This document shows positions 33,972 to 43,469 of a DNA stretch of 64,000 nucleotides, in pieces. Origin of the DNA: Ga0077523 sp038324085 (GTDB lineage: Bacteria > Pseudomonadota > Gammaproteobacteria > Burkholderiales > Ga0077523); assembly GCA_038324085.1 (NCBI GenBank), contig JBBQHP010000001.1, positions 1 through 64,000 of the forward strand. The letters are read 5' to 3'. Within the stretch, counting starts at the first letter, position 1; the number at the start of each line of letters is the position of its first letter. The translations under genes were made by a program, and so were the position numbers. The notes below the pieces were generated by a model. That model ran no database searches. It had not been told where the DNA came from and worked only from the letters and a program-made list of their open reading frames with translations.

Positions 33972-34331
33972 GCTGACTCGTCCCCGCGCAAATTGGGCAG
34001 GGTGCGGTGCTCTCGTCCATGGCGCGCAGGTGGACGATCCTTCGCCACCCTGGAGGAATTGTCCGGCCCGTATCTGGTAGTCTTCGTGGCCGATGGGGCC
34101 GGCGAGTGGAGCGCTTTCGCCGCGACCCGCGGGTACCCGCTTCCGGTGCGACACGATGCCGGGAGCGAGCGCGGCGAGGCTGGGGTAGCGGCTGCAACGT
34201 AGGCCCGGGCCGCCGCAAATTTTTCATTTCCGGTGCGGTCCGTCGCTCTGACCGTTCGGGTAGGGGTCTTGGAATTCGTCGCCTTCGGGAGACGAAGCAT
34301 TTCGTCATAGCCCGGGAGGGATCGTCAATGG
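33972..34331. other. Intergenic region before the antiporter operon
   Basis: These 360 bases contain no gene I can support. TTCGTC (34275), GACGAA (34291) and TTCGTC (34301) allow two mutually exclusive hairpins just before the ribosome site GGGAGGG (34314). A short frame at 33993-34202 has mildly protein-like composition but no recognisable family. Confidence 0.4.
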
Positions 34332-35576
34332 ATGCCGCCATCCGCATCGCGCGCGCGCGCGCCTGAGACCGTGGAGACACTTTTCTTTCTGCCATCGTGG
34401 CCACCGCAGATCGGGACGCTCACGACCGCCGCGCTGGTCCTGCTCGTCGCGCTGATCGCGGGCGAAGTGGTGCAGCGCTTTGTCAAACTGCCGCGCCTGA
34501 TCGGATGGGTGCTGGCCGGGGTGGTGCTCGGACCGAGTGTGTCCGGCGTGCTCGATCGCGTTGCCATCGTGGATCTGCATTTCGTGCTGAATGTCGCAGC
34601 CGGGTTGGTGCTGTTCGAATTCGGCCAGCGTTCCGATCTCGGGTGGCTCTATCGCAATCCCTGGCTGGCGGGGGCGAGCGTGCTCGAAGCCTCGCTCGCG
34701 TTCGGCGCGGTGTTCGTCGTGTTGAAGGTGCTTGGCGTGCCGTCGGTCGTGGCCGCATTTGCCGCGGCGATCGCCATGGCGACCTCGCCCGCGACCGTGC
34801 TGACCCTGACGCGGGATCTGCGCGCGAGCGGCCAGGTGACGCAGCGCGTGGAACTCCTCACCGCGCTCGACTGTGCCTACGCGTTCATCACGATCGGCAT
34901 GCTGTTCGCGTGGTTTCACGCGGAGTATCGCGGCGACTGGCTGTTGATCATCGCCCATCCCATCTATCTGGTCGTCGGCTCCACCCTGCTCGCGCTGCTG
35001 TTCGCCGGTCTGGCGCGCCCGCTGCTGACCCGGCTGGATGCGTGGGGCGACGTCCAGCGCCTGTGCGCCTTCGCATTGGTCCTGATCGCGGTGGCGGTAG
35101 GCGAATGGCTCAACCTTTCGTCCGCGCTCGTGCTCCTCGGCTTCGGCGCCTGCCTGCGCGCCCTGGACAATCGCCGGCGCTTCGTGTCGCTGGATTTCGG
35201 TCCCCTGGGTCAGATCTTCCTGGTGCTGCTGTTCGCGCTTTCCGCAGCAGCGCTCGATCTTTCCGTCGCATTGGCCGGCGCCGTGACGGGCATCGGTCTG
35301 GTGGCGGCGCGCTACCTCGGCAAGTACGCGGGCGTATTGCTGACCTCGCGCGCTTCGGGCCTCTCCACCCGCAAGGGATCGCTCGTGGCCCTCGGGTTGA
35401 TGCCCATGTCCGCGGTCGCACTGGTGTTCGTGCACGAGACCGTCGCGGTATTTCCCGAACTGGGCGAACAGTTGCTGGGCGTCCTGGTGCCGGCGCTCGT
35501 GGTGCTCGAAATGGCAGGGCCATTGCTCGCGCGGTTTGCGATCGTGCATGCCGGCGAATCGACGGCGCCGGCGTGA
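34332..35576 (+). CDS. Cation/proton antiporter, CPA2/KefB-type membrane domain
   Basis: The protein has 414 residues with about 12 predicted membrane spans and no C-terminal TrkA-N/RCK domain, so it is a bare Na/H-exchanger-type transporter. Typical segments are 'KLPRLIGWVLAGVVLGPSV', 'GLVLFEFGQRSDL' and 'AAAIAMATSPATVLTLTRDL'. It would exchange protons for Na or K. The start is uncertain: the ATG at 34332 or the GTG at 34371. The latter directly follows a 12-codon ORF (34328-34366) that has the better-placed ribosome site. The stop overlaps the next gene by four bases. Confidence 0.88.
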   Translation: MPPSASRARAPETVETLFFLPSWPPQIGTLTTAALVLLVALIAGEVVQRFVKLPRLIGWVLAGVVLGPSVSGVLDRVAIVDLHFVLNVAAGLVLFEFGQRSDLGWLYRNPWLAGASVLEASLAFGAVFVVLKVLGVPSVVAAFAAAIAMATSPATVLTLTRDLRASGQVTQRVELLTALDCAYAFITIGMLFAWFHAEYRGDWLLIIAHPIYLVVGSTLLALLFAGLARPLLTRLDAWGDVQRLCAFALVLIAVAVGEWLNLSSALVLLGFGACLRALDNRRRFVSLDFGPLGQIFLVLLFALSAAALDLSVALAGAVTGIGLVAARYLGKYAGVLLTSRASGLSTRKGSLVALGLMPMSAVALVFVHETVAVFPELGEQLLGVLVPALVVLEMAGPLLARFAIVHAGESTAPA

Positions 35577-36709
35577 ATCCGGAACTGGACCCGCCCGCGC
35601 TCCGATTCGCCCCGTCGCCGGCGCTGACGATGGGGGTCGAACTCGAGCTGCAGTTGTTCAACACGCGCGATTGCGATCTCACGCCGGCGGCCTCCGACCT
35701 GATCGACCTCATCGAACGCCAGCCGCACGCTGGCGACGTGAAGCCCGAGATCACGCAGAGCATGCTCGAGGTGAGCACCAAGATCCACCACCGCCACGAC
35801 ACACTCGTCGCAGAGCTGCGTGCGGTACGCAACACGGTCGTCGCCTCGGCCGACCGCCTCAACGTCCTGGTCGCCGGGGGCGGCGCGCATCCATTCCAGC
35901 ACTGGAGCGAGCGTCGCATCTTCGACAAGCCGCGGTTCCACCACGTCTCCTCGCTCTATGGGTACCTGGCCAAGCAGTTCACCGTGTTCGGACAGCACAT
36001 CCACATCGGTTGCGAGAATGGCGACGACGCCCTGTACCTGCTGCACGCTCTGGGACGCTATATCCCGCACTTCATTGCGCTGGCCGCCTCGTCGCCGTAT
36101 CTGCAGGGGATCGACACGGCCTTCGACTCGTCCCGCTACAACGCGATCCTGGCTTTTCCGCTGAGCGGTCGGGCGCCGTTCGTGCTCCGCTGGGAAGGGT
36201 TCGTCGACTACTTCGAACGCATGCACAAACTCGGCGTGGTACAGAGCATCAAGGACCTCTACTGGGATATCCGGCCGAAGCCGGAGTTCGGTACCGTCGA
36301 GGTGCGCGTGTGCGATACCCCGCTCACCGTAGATACCGCAGCCTCGCTGGCCGTGTATGCCCAGGTGCTGGCGCGCCACCTGCTGAGCGAGCGCAGACCC
36401 ATGAGCGAGGAAATCTACCTTCCCTATGGGTACAATCGGTTCCATGCCTGCCGCTTCGGGCTGAATGGCGAATTGATCGATCCCCTGACCGGAACCCGCC
36501 GGACTGTCGCTGAGGACATCGCCGTCACCCTGGACGCGCTGGAAGACCACACCGCCGCACTCGATGCACAGGCCGCGCTGGAACCGATCCGGCGCATGAT
36601 CGGGGGCGCGGGCAACGACGCATCCTGGATGCGCAAGACCTACCATGCGAGCCGTTCGCTGCCCGATCTCGTTTTCCAGCAGTCGGAACGCTGGCGCGGA
36701 CGCCACTGA
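35573..36709 (+). CDS. ybdK: YbdK-type carboxylate-amine ligase (GCS2 family)
   Basis: The protein has 378 residues. The GTG start at 35573 overlaps the antiporter stop (GTGA). The sequence follows the glutamate-cysteine ligase 2 family: 'TMGVELELQLFN' (metal-binding Glu residues), 'EITQSMLEVSTKI', 'GQHIHIGCENGDDAL' and 'GTVEVRVCDTPLTV'. Members join a carboxylate to an amine with ATP; weak gamma-glutamylcysteine synthesis has been reported for YbdK, but the physiological substrate is unsettled. Coupling to an antiporter suggests a role in osmotic or electrophile stress, which is inference. Confidence 0.9.
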   Translation: MNPELDPPALRFAPSPALTMGVELELQLFNTRDCDLTPAASDLIDLIERQPHAGDVKPEITQSMLEVSTKIHHRHDTLVAELRAVRNTVVASADRLNVLVAGGGAHPFQHWSERRIFDKPRFHHVSSLYGYLAKQFTVFGQHIHIGCENGDDALYLLHALGRYIPHFIALAASSPYLQGIDTAFDSSRYNAILAFPLSGRAPFVLRWEGFVDYFERMHKLGVVQSIKDLYWDIRPKPEFGTVEVRVCDTPLTVDTAASLAVYAQVLARHLLSERRPMSEEIYLPYGYNRFHACRFGLNGELIDPLTGTRRTVAEDIAVTLDALEDHTAALDAQAALEPIRRMIGGAGNDASWMRKTYHASRSLPDLVFQQSERWRGRH

Positions 36710-36724
36710 TCGACCCGAAACGAC

Positions 36725-37000
36725 ATGAAAAGAACCGAACTCGAAAAACACAAGGCCCTGAAGATCGTCGCCCGAATGCAACAGGACAGTCCGGCGATGC
36801 GCGCTTCCGCGCTGCCCGGTAGCGATCGCCGCGAACAGCGCAAACGCGATCAGGCGCTCGGGCTGGTACCGTTCGCGGTGAAACTGGACAGCGGCCTGAT
36901 CAAGGAACTGCAGGTGCTCGCCGCGACGCGCAACGTGCCGATGAACGAGCTGGTCGGCGAGCTCCTGCGCAAAGGACTGGGCGCACCGGCCGGCGCCTGA
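36725..37000 (+). CDS. Small protein with ribbon-helix-helix-like C-terminus, unknown function
   Basis: The protein has 91 residues. The N-terminal half is very basic ('KHKALKIVARMQQD', 'DRREQRKRDQALG'). The C-terminal half, 'FAVKLDSGLIKELQVLAATR' followed by 'NVPMNELVGELLRKGL', has the strand-helix-helix pattern of Arc/MetJ-type DNA-binding proteins. No family was recognised with certainty. It lies 15 bp after ybdK and 5 bp before rlmJ, so it belongs to the same operon. It might be a regulator or an rRNA-associated factor. Confidence 0.65.
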   Translation: MKRTELEKHKALKIVARMQQDSPAMRASALPGSDRREQRKRDQALGLVPFAVKLDSGLIKELQVLAATRNVPMNELVGELLRKGLGAPAGA

Positions 37001-37005
37001 GCGCC

Positions 37006-37851
37006 GTGTTCAGCTACCGGCACGGATTTCACGCGGGCAATCACGCCGACGTGCTCAAGCACGTCGTGCTGGTGCAGCTGCTGCAGCACCTGGCACTGAA
37101 GGACAAACCCTTCACCGTCGTCGACACCCATGCCGGTGGTGGTAGCTACCTGCTGGACGCGGGCTTCGCGGCCAAGAGCCGCGAATTCGATACGGGTATC
37201 GCCCGCCTGTGGTCGCCGATGGAACTCCCGTCCGCGCTGGCCGAATATGTCGCCCAGATCCGCGCGTTCAATCCGGACGGTCGGTTGCGCCTGTACCCCG
37301 GCTCCCCACGCATCGCCTACCGGATGTTGCGCCCGCACGATCGCCTCCATGCCTTCGAGCTGCACACGACCGAGATTCGTGCGTTGAATGAACATTTTCG
37401 CGACGCCGACCGGCGAGTGGTGGTGCATGCCGAGGACGGCTTCGCGGGGCTCAAGGCGTTGCTGCCGCCACGGTCGCGGCGTGGCCTGGTGCTGATCGAT
37501 CCGTCCTACGAAGACAAGGCCGACTACCGCAAGGTGATCGCCACGGCGACCGAGGCCCTGCAGCGCTTCGCCACCGGCATCGTGGCGATCTGGTACCCGC
37601 TGGTGCAACGCCCGGAGTCGGCAAAGTTACCTGTGCAGCTTCAGCGCATGACCACCGGCGACTGGCTCGACATATCCCTCACCGTGACGACCCCGGCCGA
37701 GGATGGGCTGGGGCTCCACGGCAGCGGCGTATTCGTCTTCAACCCGCCGTGGAAACTCGAAGCGTCCCTGCGCGCAGCCAAGGACCACCTGACCGCAGCG
37801 CTGGGCCAGGACGCCACCGCGGCGTGCAAGGTCGCGTTCAGGCAGACCTGA
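37006..37851 (+). CDS. rlmJ: 23S rRNA (adenine2030-N6)-methyltransferase RlmJ
   Basis: The protein has 281 residues from a GTG five bases after the upstream stop. The N-terminus 'FSYRHGFHAGNHADVLKHVV' is diagnostic of RlmJ, as are the SAM-binding 'VDTHAGGGSYLL' and the N6-adenine methylase catalytic motif 'LIDPSYE' (DPPY-like). It methylates A2030 of 23S rRNA before assembly of the large subunit. Its length matches the family. It converges with the UxaA-family gene across 15 bp. Confidence 0.95.
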   Translation: MFSYRHGFHAGNHADVLKHVVLVQLLQHLALKDKPFTVVDTHAGGGSYLLDAGFAAKSREFDTGIARLWSPMELPSALAEYVAQIRAFNPDGRLRLYPGSPRIAYRMLRPHDRLHAFELHTTEIRALNEHFRDADRRVVVHAEDGFAGLKALLPPRSRRGLVLIDPSYEDKADYRKVIATATEALQRFATGIVAIWYPLVQRPESAKLPVQLQRMTTGDWLDISLTVTTPAEDGLGLHGSGVFVFNPPWKLEASLRAAKDHLTAALGQDATAACKVAFRQT

Positions 37852-37866
37852 GCGGCACGCGCGGGA

Positions 37867-39414
37867 TCAGCCGACGATCCCGATGTTCCACGGCACGAAC
37901 TCGTGGTTGCCGAGTCCGAGCTGTTCGCTCTTGCTCCGCTCGCCCGAGGCCACGCGAAGGGTATGTTCGAGAATCGCCCGACCCATCGACTGGATCGTGG
38001 CCGTCCCGTCGAGGATTTCGCCGCAATTGACGTCCATGTCCTCTTCGAGGCGACGGAACATGGGCGTGTTGGTCGCAAGCTTGATCGACGGAACCGGCTT
38101 GGCGCCGAACATCGAACCGCGGCCCGTCGTGAACAGGATCACGTTCGCACCGCCCGCGATCTGGCCGGTGGCGGAACAGGGATCGAAGCCCGGCGTGTCC
38201 ATGAACACGAAGCCTTTCTGGGTCATCGGTTCGGCATAGCGATAGACTTCCATCAGCGGACCGGTCCCGCCCTTCATGGAGGATCCGAGCGATTTCTCGA
38301 GGATGTTCGCGAGGCCGCCGCTCTGGTTGCCGGGGCTCACCTTGCCGTTGATCTGCGTGTCGCGCCCGACCGTGTATTCGTCCTTCCACCAGCGAATCCG
38401 CTCGATCAGCTTCTCGCCCACTTCGCGGCTACGGGCGCGACGCGTCAGCGTGTGCTCGACGCCGTAGATCTCGGGCGTCTCGGACAACACCGCGGTGCCG
38501 CCGTGACGCACCAGCAGATCCATCGCTGCGCCGAGCGCCGGATTCGCGGTGATCGAGGAGAAGCCGTCCGATCCGCCGCATTGCAGCCCGACGGTGATGT
38601 GGCTCGCGGGCACCCGTGTGCGCTGGACCCGATTCGCCTCGGGCAGCATCTCGCGGATCGCGGCAATACCGGCTTCGATGGTCTTGCGGGTACCGCCGGT
38701 TTCCTGCATCACGAAGGCGCGCAGGCGCGCGCTTTCCGCGAGCTTCTGGTCCTCGAACAATCCGCCCAGTTGGTTGCGCTCGCAACCCAGGCCCACGACC
38801 AGGCAGCCGGCGAGATTGGCGTGCCGCGCATACCCGCCGAGCGTGCGGCGCAGCAGGTCCATGGGCTCGCCCGTGGCCTCCATGCCGCAGCCCGTGCCAT
38901 GGGCGAACGCGACGACGCCGTCGACGTTGGGAAACTCGGCCAGACGCTCCGGCGTAAACCATTCGGCGATCTTGTGGACGACCGTTGCGGAGCAATTCAC
39001 CGTGGACACGAGACCGACGTAGTTGCGCGTCGCCACCTGGCCGTTGTCGCGGACGATGCCCATGAAAGTGGCGCGTTCGGCCTCCGGCAACATCTCGACG
39101 GGTCGGTAGTCCTGCCCGTACGCGTAGTCGCGATCGAACTCGCGGAACTCCATGTTGTGCGAGTGCACGAGCGTGCCGGCGGCAATGTCGATGGATGCAA
39201 AGCCGATGATGACGTCGTACTTGCGGATCGGCTCGCCCTTGACGATCGCGCGCGCCGCGATCTTGTGCCCGGCCGGAACCTGGCTGCGGGAGGTGATGCC
39301 GTCCGGTTCGAGGCGACGGCCGATGCCGATGTCCGTGCGGGCCACGACGACATTGTCGGCGGCGTGCAGCCGGATTGTCGCGCCGGCCGCGGGTCTGTCT
39401 GCGATCTCGATCAT
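37867..39414 (-). CDS. UxaA-family sugar-acid dehydratase (altronate/galactarate type)
   Basis: The protein has 515 residues from the ATG at 39414. The N-terminal SAF domain ('LHAADNVVVARTDIG' to 'VHSHNMEF') is followed by the UxaA catalytic part with 'RNYVGLVSTVNCSATVV', 'AFAHGTGCGM', 'GLQCGGSDGFSS' and 'ETPEIYGVEH'. It dehydrates a hexarate or hexonate such as altronate or galactarate using Fe(II). SAF plus catalytic domains in one chain is the normal altronate dehydratase form. No other hexuronate genes are adjacent, so the exact substrate is open. Confidence 0.88.
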   Translation of the reverse strand: MIEIADRPAAGATIRLHAADNVVVARTDIGIGRRLEPDGITSRSQVPAGHKIAARAIVKGEPIRKYDVIIGFASIDIAAGTLVHSHNMEFREFDRDYAYGQDYRPVEMLPEAERATFMGIVRDNGQVATRNYVGLVSTVNCSATVVHKIAEWFTPERLAEFPNVDGVVAFAHGTGCGMEATGEPMDLLRRTLGGYARHANLAGCLVVGLGCERNQLGGLFEDQKLAESARLRAFVMQETGGTRKTIEAGIAAIREMLPEANRVQRTRVPASHITVGLQCGGSDGFSSITANPALGAAMDLLVRHGGTAVLSETPEIYGVEHTLTRRARSREVGEKLIERIRWWKDEYTVGRDTQINGKVSPGNQSGGLANILEKSLGSSMKGGTGPLMEVYRYAEPMTQKGFVFMDTPGFDPCSATGQIAGGANVILFTTGRGSMFGAKPVPSIKLATNTPMFRRLEEDMDVNCGEILDGTATIQSMGRAILEHTLRVASGERSKSEQLGLGNHEFVPWNIGIVG

Positions 39415-39531
39415 GGGATTCCTGCGATGCGAAGGCGAGCCCGGATTATCCCCGCAATCGGCGCCTTGCACGACCGGCCGGGAACCGGTTCGGGCACTGG
39501 GGCGGCCGGGCTCGGAGCCGGCTGGTACCCG

Positions 39532-40365
39532 TCAACCGGAAGGCGCCTGGGACCGGCCGGCGAATCGAGCGAACACCCCGTGGTAGCAGTACAGCCCGAA
39601 ATAGTAGAGCGCGGCGACCATGCGCCGCTTGTCCAGCCGGAGCATCGCACGTTCGAAGAAATCGTAGCGCCGTGACCGGAACACGGCGCTCCAGTAGGAC
39701 GCCTTGTACAGACGTGCGATCTCACCGAGCTTGCGCTCGTGGAACGCGTGGTCGGTGGTGTGCGAGCTGAGGCCGCCGCCGTCGTAGTCGGAAATGGTCA
39801 GGTCGACATACCTGCTGCGGCATCCGCTCGCGAAACAGCGGATGTTGAGGTCCCAGTCGGCACACACCCGATAGTCGAGGTTGTAGCGGCCGACGCGATT
39901 CAGCATCTGCCTCCGGTAGAAGATGCCCTGCTGGCAGATATTCTGGCCGAAGAGCTTGTCGCGATCGAAGCGTTCGCCCTCCACGCGTTGCCTGGCTACG
40001 CGGAACACATTCCCGTAAAGAAAATCGACGTCGGCGGTCAGATGGCCAGCCACCTTCCGCAGAATGTCAGGTTCACTGAGCCGGTCGTCGGCGCCGGTGA
40101 AGTAGATCCAGTCTCCATTCGCCAGGGCGACACCCTTGTTCATCGCATCGTAGATCCCGCGATCCGGTTCCGAGACGAGCCGAAACCTGTCAAAACGCCC
40201 CGCGTAGCCGCCGACGATGGCCAGCGTGTCGTCCGTGGACCCGCCATCGACCACCAGCACCTCGATCCCCCGCAAGCTTTGGCCGGCGATGCTGTCGAGG
40301 CACCGGGCCACAATCAGGCCCGCGTTGTAGGTCGGTATGACGATGGAAATCCTGGTACGGTTCAT
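39532..40365 (-). CDS. Family 2 glycosyltransferase
   Basis: The protein has 277 residues from the ATG at 40365. The GT-A fold signatures are 'ISIVIPTYNAGLIVARCLDS', 'VLVVDGGSTDDTLAIV', the DxD-like 'YFTGADDRL' and a C-terminal 'YNLDYRVCADWDLNIRC'. It resembles transferases of surface polysaccharide clusters, but it stands alone here. No ribosome site is obvious; a longer frame reaches 40584 without family similarity. It is divergent from the substrate-binding protein gene. Confidence 0.85.
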   Translation of the reverse strand: MNRTRISIVIPTYNAGLIVARCLDSIAGQSLRGIEVLVVDGGSTDDTLAIVGGYAGRFDRFRLVSEPDRGIYDAMNKGVALANGDWIYFTGADDRLSEPDILRKVAGHLTADVDFLYGNVFRVARQRVEGERFDRDKLFGQNICQQGIFYRRQMLNRVGRYNLDYRVCADWDLNIRCFASGCRSRYVDLTISDYDGGGLSSHTTDHAFHERKLGEIARLYKASYWSAVFRSRRYDFFERAMLRLDKRRMVAALYYFGLYCYHGVFARFAGRSQAPSG

Positions 40366-40605
40366 TGCATGGGTGTCATGGGATCGCAGACGGAATCGTT
40401 TGCATCGCAACACCGAGAGGCAAATGCCGTTCCATCCCACGGGTGCATTGTCCGCGCGACCAGCCGGTCCGAACGGGTGGATCGCCGCCGGCCGGTAAGA
40501 AGGTTCCGGATTGTGTCGGGACCGCCGCGCGTGCAGACTGCTCGCGCGGACGCGGAACGTGCCGATCGTCACTACAACAACCAAGGATCACGGGAGGGTT
40601 CAACC

Positions 40606-41847
40606 ATGGCGTGGAGAGCGTTCTGGAAGATCTGGATGGGCATCGCGCTGGCGGGCCTCGCCGCGACGGCAGCGGCCGCAGACACCATCAGGATCGCCCA
40701 CCTCGACCCGCTGAGCGGGCCTTTCGCCCTCGTGGGCGAGAGCGACAGTCGCCTGCTGCAGGCGGCGATCGACGACATCAACGCGCGCGGCGGCGTACTG
40801 GGCGGAACACGGCTCGAGCTGGTGAACTTCGACAACAAGGGCAGCCCGCAGGAGAGCATTCTGATCCTGAAACAGGTCATAGATTCCGGCATCCGCTTCA
40901 TCTCGCTCGGCTCGGGATCCCACATCGCGCATGCCCTGCTCGATTCTCTCGGCAAACACAACAGCCGCAATCCGGATCAGGCGGTGCTGCTGCTCAATAT
41001 CGCCGCGCAGGACCCGCCCCTCACCAATGAGAAGTGCAGTTTCTGGCACTTCCGGTGGGAAGCCCACACCGACATGCGGGTCAAGGTGCTGACCGATTAC
41101 ATCGCCGCGCAGAAAGGCGCGCCCAAGGTCTATCTCCTGAACCAGGATTACGCGTTCGGGCAAGCGATCAGTCGCGCGGCGCGCGAAATGCTGACGGCGC
41201 GCCGCCCGGACATCAGGATCGTCGGCGACGATCTGCACCCGCTCGGCAAGGTGAAGGACTTCGCGCCCTACGTCTCCAAGATCAAGGCGGCGGACGCGGA
41301 CGTGGTCATCACCGGCAACTGGGGGCAGGACCTGTCACTGCTGGTGAAGGCAAGCAAGGAAGCCGGACTGGACGCCGTCTTCTACACACTCAATGCGCAC
41401 AATCCGGGTATTCCCGCGTCCCTCGGCAAGGCGGGTGAAGGTCATGTCCGTCAGGTCCTGACCTGGCACGCCAACGTGGCCGACAACCAGCTCGAGAAGA
41501 CCGCGAACGAATACCACAAGCGCTTCAACGAGGACTTCTGGCTGTACCTGCCCAAGCTGCAGATGGACATGCTGGCCAAGGCCATCGACGCCGCGCAATC
41601 GGACGACCCGGTCAAGGTCGCCAAGGCACTGCACGGAATGAAGTTCGCCGCAGCCACCGGGGAGGTGCTGATGCGGCCGTCGGACCATCAGCTGATATCG
41701 GCGCAGTACATCGCGACCTTCAGCAAGGCGGGGGGCGCGGTGAAGTACGACGCCGAGAACACCGGCTACGGCTGGAAGACCGACGTGCGCATCGAGGGCA
41801 ATGACGCCGCCATGCCGACCACCTGCAAGATGGAGGTCCCGCGCTAG
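40606..41847 (+). CDS. Branched-chain amino acid ABC transporter-type substrate-binding protein
   Basis: The protein has 413 residues with a Sec signal peptide (cleavage near AAAA-DTIRIAHL). It is a type I periplasmic binding protein of the Leu/Ile/Val (Peripla_BP_6) group: 'IRIAHLDPLSGPFALVGES', 'GVLGGTRLELVNFDNKGSP', and a C-terminal 'VAKALHGMKFAAATGEVLMR'. The ATG at 40606 has GGGAGGG upstream. No LivH/M/G/F genes are adjacent, so it either serves a transporter encoded elsewhere or has been separated from it. The ligand may be an amide or aromatic acid as well as an amino acid. Confidence 0.9.
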   Translation: MAWRAFWKIWMGIALAGLAATAAAADTIRIAHLDPLSGPFALVGESDSRLLQAAIDDINARGGVLGGTRLELVNFDNKGSPQESILILKQVIDSGIRFISLGSGSHIAHALLDSLGKHNSRNPDQAVLLLNIAAQDPPLTNEKCSFWHFRWEAHTDMRVKVLTDYIAAQKGAPKVYLLNQDYAFGQAISRAAREMLTARRPDIRIVGDDLHPLGKVKDFAPYVSKIKAADADVVITGNWGQDLSLLVKASKEAGLDAVFYTLNAHNPGIPASLGKAGEGHVRQVLTWHANVADNQLEKTANEYHKRFNEDFWLYLPKLQMDMLAKAIDAAQSDDPVKVAKALHGMKFAAATGEVLMRPSDHQLISAQYIATFSKAGGAVKYDAENTGYGWKTDVRIEGNDAAMPTTCKMEVPR

Positions 41848-41895
41848 CGCGCCCCCTGGCGTTACTGCACGCCGGGCCCGTCGGGCGGTGCGCTA
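41845..41895. terminator. Hairpin between convergent genes
   Basis: An outer stem TAGCGC/GCGCTA (41845-41850 with 41890-41895) encloses an inner GGCGT/ACGCC hairpin (41858-41873) and a GCCCG-T-CGGGC dyad. It spans both stop regions and could terminate both genes. There is no T-tract. Confidence 0.35.
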
Positions 41896-42753
41896 CAGCC
41901 AGTCTTTCGTCCAGCCGACGTAATCGTCGTTGCGCATCACCCGTTGCATGAGATCGTCGTCCGCCACCCCCTCCAACGCGGCGGGAGCGGTGCCGGCACG
42001 AAGCGCCCGCAGCGTATCGCGCACTGCGCGCACGGCCGCCATGAACGACTGGTGGCCCTGCAGGCACAGGCGCACGCCGCGTGCAGCGAGATAGGGCGGA
42101 TCGAGCAGTTCAGGGCCCGCGCCGCCCAGGATCAGGGGCAATTCCACGGCCGCGGACACGGCGTCGAGATCCGCCCGGGCCTTGAGCCCGACGATGAAGA
42201 TTGCATCGACCCCGGCCGCCTCATAAGCCTGGGCGCGTGCGATGGTATCGGCGATTCCGGTGAGCGCCGGCGCGCTGGTCCGGCCGGCGATGACCAGCGC
42301 CGGATCGCGCCGTGCGGCCAGTGCCGCGCGCATCTTGGCCGCGCCCTCCTCGATCGTCGTGAGTCGCGCCTTGCCCTGTGTCCCGAACGGTTGTGGCAGA
42401 TCGGTATCCTCGATCGAGAGCGCGGCAACGCCGGCGGTCTCGAGCTCCTCCACCGTGCGCATGACGCTGAGCGCGTTGCCATAACCATGGTCGGCATCGC
42501 ACAGCAACGGCAACTCGCCGGCGCGACAGATGCGATGGGCCTGCTCTGCGAATTCGGTGAGCGTCAGCACGATCAGGTCGGGGGCGCCGAGTACCGTAAG
42601 CGAGGCGACGGAGCCGGCGAGCATGCCGACCTCGAATCCCAGATCCTCGGCAATGCGCGCCGACACCGGATCGAATACGGAGGCGGGATGAACGCACCTG
42701 TCGGCCGCAAGAACGGCGCGGAAGCAGTTGCGGCGATCGGTCCAGCGTGGCAT
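41893..42753 (-). CDS. Isocitrate lyase/PEP mutase-family enzyme, oxaloacetate decarboxylase-like
   Basis: The protein has 286 residues from the ATG at 42753, eight bases after AAGAGGA. It is a TIM-barrel of the PEP mutase/isocitrate lyase superfamily: 'SVFDPVSARIAEDLGFEVGM', the metal-binding 'PLLCDADHGYGNALSVMRTV', 'ALSIEDTDLPQPFG' and 'VIAGRTSA'. The CCxG-type cysteine loop of true isocitrate lyases is absent. Members with this pattern include oxaloacetate decarboxylases. The product is therefore probably pyruvate, but the substrate call is tentative. Confidence 0.85.
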   Translation of the reverse strand: MPRWTDRRNCFRAVLAADRCVHPASVFDPVSARIAEDLGFEVGMLAGSVASLTVLGAPDLIVLTLTEFAEQAHRICRAGELPLLCDADHGYGNALSVMRTVEELETAGVAALSIEDTDLPQPFGTQGKARLTTIEEGAAKMRAALAARRDPALVIAGRTSAPALTGIADTIARAQAYEAAGVDAIFIVGLKARADLDAVSAAVELPLILGGAGPELLDPPYLAARGVRLCLQGHQSFMAAVRAVRDTLRALRAGTAPAALEGVADDDLMQRVMRNDDYVGWTKDWL

Positions 42754-43469
42754 TGGCAATGTCCTCTTCTCGGGCGCGCGGTTCGACGGCGCAGGCGCGG
42801 GTGCACCGGAAAAGGCCGCTCGCGCAGAAGCCAGTTTCGCATCTTTGCCGCGCGCCGGTGCGGACAGGCTCGCCCCTGGAACGCTGCTGCGTGCATCGCT
42901 GCCGGCGCGGAGCTGATCGCTGCGGCCGGCGCCGGCCTCGACCCGCCCGGCCGCGACCCGTTGCCCGGCTCGTCCGCGAACGAGCCCGATGCCGGGACGC
43001 TCGTGCCGCGCCGGTCAGAATGTGGAGAGCGGTCTAGCGCCTCGCCATTCGCGCCGTCAGCGTTGCGGGCGCGGTGTGCGGCCGGGCCGCCGACGACTGG
43101 CCCGAGCCGGCATTGTTCCGCGGACGCCCCGTTGGCGGGTTCCGGACAGCTCCGCAAGAGGCTGTTTCATCACACTAATAACGGCCGCACGCCGGCAAGC
43201 TGAAGCGCACTCGCCTCAGAATCCGGCGCGGAGTGTCCGCCAGGCCGACGATGCGCGGTCGGGCAAATCGCAACGGCAAGCGTCCTGACCCAGATCAAGA
43301 ATCCCCCCGGCTTTTGTGCCACTATCGCTGCACCGGTCCAGTCGTCGCATGGAATCGGTCGGCCGGTCCGCGCGTGCCATCAGCCGCGAGCGCGCCGGGC
43401 TCGATAGCATCATCACAAGAATTCGCCGGGCACCGCAAAAGACGATGCCCGCCAACCGGGAGCCTGCCC
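42754..43469. other. Long intergenic region upstream of the PEP-CTERM gene
   Basis: These 716 bases lie between divergent genes, the longest gap in the window. Short frames on both strands have no recognisable product or ribosome site. The right half holds a candidate FNR-like box. No tRNA or repeat was found. Confidence 0.5.
43285..43298. promoter_or_regulatory. Candidate FNR/ANR-like site
   Basis: CTGAC-CCAG-ATCAA matches the FNR consensus TTGAT-N4-ATCAA in 8 of 10 symmetric positions. It lies 171 bases before the PEP-CTERM gene start, so any role would need a long leader. Confidence 0.25.

Noticed and set aside
33993..34202. 69-codon frame between the kinase and antiporter genes, possible enzyme fragment
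   Set aside because: Only vaguely protein-like; no start signal and no recognisable family.
43316..43321. TGGCAC on the minus strand upstream of the PEP-CTERM gene
   Set aside because: No TTGC follows at the correct distance, and the direction points away from the gene.
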